From assembly GCA_030648135.1 (NCBI GenBank), contig JAUSIF010000004.1:1-6314 (forward strand): a stretch of 6,314 bases of DNA, read 5' to 3'. The notes beneath the pieces are model-generated. The model saw only the letters and a list, made by a program, of their open reading frames with translations. It did no database searches and was not told where the DNA came from. Source of the DNA: Xanthobacteraceae bacterium. GTDB taxonomy: Bacteria; Pseudomonadota; Alphaproteobacteria; Rhizobiales; Xanthobacteraceae. Shown piece by piece: positions 5,737-6,314 of this stretch (positions are counted from its first letter, which is position 1; every line of letters begins with the position of its first letter). The position numbers and the translations under genes are program-made.

Positions 5737-5794
5737 ACCGGCGGTGGAATTCGACGCGCCGGCGCGCCGGCGGCGGAATGGAAGGTAATGCGTC
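5737..5794 (+). repeat. rpsQ–rplN spacer with 16-bp palindrome and 13-nt direct repeat
   Basis: This 58-nt gap contains a perfect palindrome, CGCCGGCGCGCCGGCG (5757-5772), which could fold as a 6-bp stem with a 4-base loop. It also contains a 13-nt direct repeat with one mismatch: CCGGCGGTGGAAT (5738-5750) and CCGGCGGCGGAAT (5767-5779), 29 bases apart. The upstream CCGGCG can also pair with either CGCCGG, so alternative folds exist. GGAAGG (5780-5785) is the rplN ribosome binding site. I see no promoter pair and no T-run, so this is not an evident terminator. Confidence 0.7.
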
Positions 5795-6163
5795 ATGATT
5801 CAGATGCAGACCAACTTGGACGTGGCGGATAATTCCGGCGCGCGCCGCGTCATGTGCATCAAGGTGCTCGGCGGCTCCAAGCGCAAATACGCCACCATCG
5901 GCGACGTCATCGTGGTCTCGGTGAAGGAGGCGATTCCGCGCGGCCGCGTGAAGAAGGGCGAAGTCTTGAAAGCAGTGGTGGTGCGCATCCGCAAGGACAT
6001 CCGCCGGTCCGACGGCTCTGCGATCCGTTTCGACCGCAACGCGGCGGTGCTGATCAGCGCCCAGAACGAGCCGATCGGCACCCGCATCTTCGGCCCGGTG
6101 CCGCGCGAGCTGCGCGCGAAGAACCACATGAAGATCATGTCGCTCGCGCCGGAGGTGCTCTAG
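5795..6163 (+). CDS. rplN: 50S ribosomal protein L14
   Basis: L14 lies at the subunit interface, binds 23S rRNA near the sarcin-ricin region, and is the docking site of the silencing factor RsfS. The product is 122 residues, exactly the usual length. It starts MIQMQTNLDVADNSGARRVM, and continues CIKVLGGSKRKYATIGDVIV. VVVRIRKDIRRSDGSAIRFDRNAAVLIS lies in the middle. The end is NEPIGTRIFGPVPRELRAKN followed by HMKIMSLAPEVL. GGAAGG lies nine bases before the ATG. The stop TAG is directly followed by an ATG. Its last twelve codons appear again 147 nt downstream inside a second small frame. The rplN copy itself is complete and looks normal. Confidence 0.98.
   Translation: MIQMQTNLDVADNSGARRVMCIKVLGGSKRKYATIGDVIVVSVKEAIPRGRVKKGEVLKAVVVRIRKDIRRSDGSAIRFDRNAAVLISAQNEPIGTRIFGPVPRELRAKNHMKIMSLAPEVL
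6123..6160 (+). repeat. Direct repeat copy 1: end of rplN
   Basis: This stretch encodes the L14 end NHMKIMSLAPEVL and recurs at 6270-6307. The first 25 bases (6123-6147) are identical to 6270-6294. One mismatch follows (G6148 versus C6295), then 11 further identical bases, and the final Leu codon differs (CTC versus CTG). Copy 1 ends with stop TAG and copy 2 with TGA. Each copy is followed by ATGGC. The offset is 147 bases. Confidence 0.95.
6151..6157 (+). promoter_or_regulatory. Shine-Dalgarno GGAGGTG inside the rplN tail
   Basis: GGAGGTG lies within the L14 codons for Pro-Glu-Val and ends six bases before the ATG at 6164. The ribosome binding site of the following frame is thus embedded in rplN coding sequence. 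The same site recurs at 6298-6304, five bases before the ATG at 6310. Confidence 0.8.
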
Positions 6164-6310
6164 ATGGCCGCCAAGATCCGCAAGGGCGACAAGGTCGTGG
6201 TGCTCACCGGCCGAGAGAAGGCGTGCCGCACCGGCGAGGTGATGCGCGCAGATATGCGCGGCGTCAAAGACCACATGAAGATCATGTCGCTCGCCCCGGA
6301 GGTGCTGTGA
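6164..6310 (+). pseudogene. Chimeric 48-codon frame: L24 (rplX) head joined to L14 tail
   Basis: This open frame of 48 codons starts directly after rplN, where rplX (L24) belongs. Residues 1-18 (MAAKIRKGDKVVVLTGRE) match the L24 N-terminus and its KOW motif. The motif then reads KACRTGEV where the family has KGKTGEV or KGRTGEV, so the KOW glycine is lost and one residue is added. ADMRGVKDH (29-37) may keep a remnant of the L24 VRGVN…KRH region after an internal deletion. The last eleven residues, HMKIMSLAPEVL without its final overlap counted apart, are identical to the end of L14. True L24 has about 100 residues, so most of it is missing. The best reading is a broken rplX copy from a duplication of the rplN/rplX junction. 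It could still be translated as a small protein, or it could be an assembly error near the window edge. Confidence 0.7.
6270..6307 (+). repeat. Direct repeat copy 2: L14 tail after the L24 head
   Basis: This is the second copy of the rplN 3' end, encoding HMKIMSLAPEVL in the frame of the 48-codon chimera. The GCC CCG and CTG codons differ from copy 1 silently (Ala GCG to GCC, Leu CTC to CTG), so the peptide is kept while the DNA differs. Upstream of the Asp-His codons, similarity to rplN fades into the L24-like part. Confidence 0.93.
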
Positions 6311-6314
6311 TGGC
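6310..6314 (+). CDS. Possible start of an intact rplX (only ATGGC visible)
   Basis: ATG at 6310-6312 overlaps the TGA stop of the chimeric frame by one base and is followed by GC before the window ends. GGAGGTG lies five bases upstream. The same arrangement, L14 tail then ATGGC, begins the L24-like frame at 6164. An intact rplX starting here is therefore the simplest expectation. Only five bases can be seen, so this is inference from context. Confidence 0.35.

Noticed and set aside
5737..5794. A separate promoter for the spc genes before rplN.
   Set aside because: No convincing -35/-10 pair is visible in this GC-rich gap.

Overview
The window is a stretch of the str–S10–spc ribosomal protein superoperon. 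All genes lie on the + strand and are tightly packed. GC content is high. The EF-Tu, L16 and L29 sequences, the tuf–rpsJ linkage and the GC-rich palindromes in the first spacer all suggest an alphaproteobacterium, possibly of the Rhizobiales/Rhodospirillales type. This placement rests on recalled family sequences, not on a search.

Layout: the 3' end of tuf (1-229); an 89-nt spacer with two separate hairpins; then rpsJ (S10), rplC (L3), rplD (L4), rplW (L23), rplB (L2), rpsS (S19), rplV (L22), rpsC (S3), rplP (L16), rpmC (L29), rpsQ (S17), a 58-nt spacer, and rplN (L14). This is the conserved bacterial order. Most junctions are overlaps of 1-4 nt or gaps under 26 nt, so co-transcription and translational coupling are likely. 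Several genes begin inside longer open frames. The starts chosen here (rplC 653, rplD 1492, rpsS 3343, rplV 3735, rpmC 5269) rest on family N-termini and Shine-Dalgarno positions.

The ordinary part encodes ribosome core proteins. L3, L4, L22, L23 and L29 contact the 23S rRNA domains near the tunnel and its exit. L2 and L16 shape the peptidyl transferase and tRNA sites. S3, S10 and S19 belong to the 30S head, and S10 also serves as NusE in antitermination. S17 is a 30S body protein, and L14 sits at the subunit interface.

Three things stand out. First, at the right edge, rplN is followed directly by a 48-codon frame. It starts like L24 (rplX), with a damaged KOW motif, and ends in a near-exact second copy of the L14 C-terminus. 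Another ATG overlaps its stop. This looks like a local duplication of the rplN/rplX junction that left a chimeric rplX fragment, and it also copied the ribosome binding site that lies inside the rplN tail. Second, three proteins carry low-complexity extensions: L3 at the C-terminus (Lys/Ala/Pro/Glu), L23 at the N-terminus (Ala/Lys hexanucleotide repeats) and S19 at the C-terminus (Ala/Gly/Pro). Third, the tuf–rpsJ and rpsQ–rplN spacers carry palindromes and short repeats. I see no gene supported on the minus strand.
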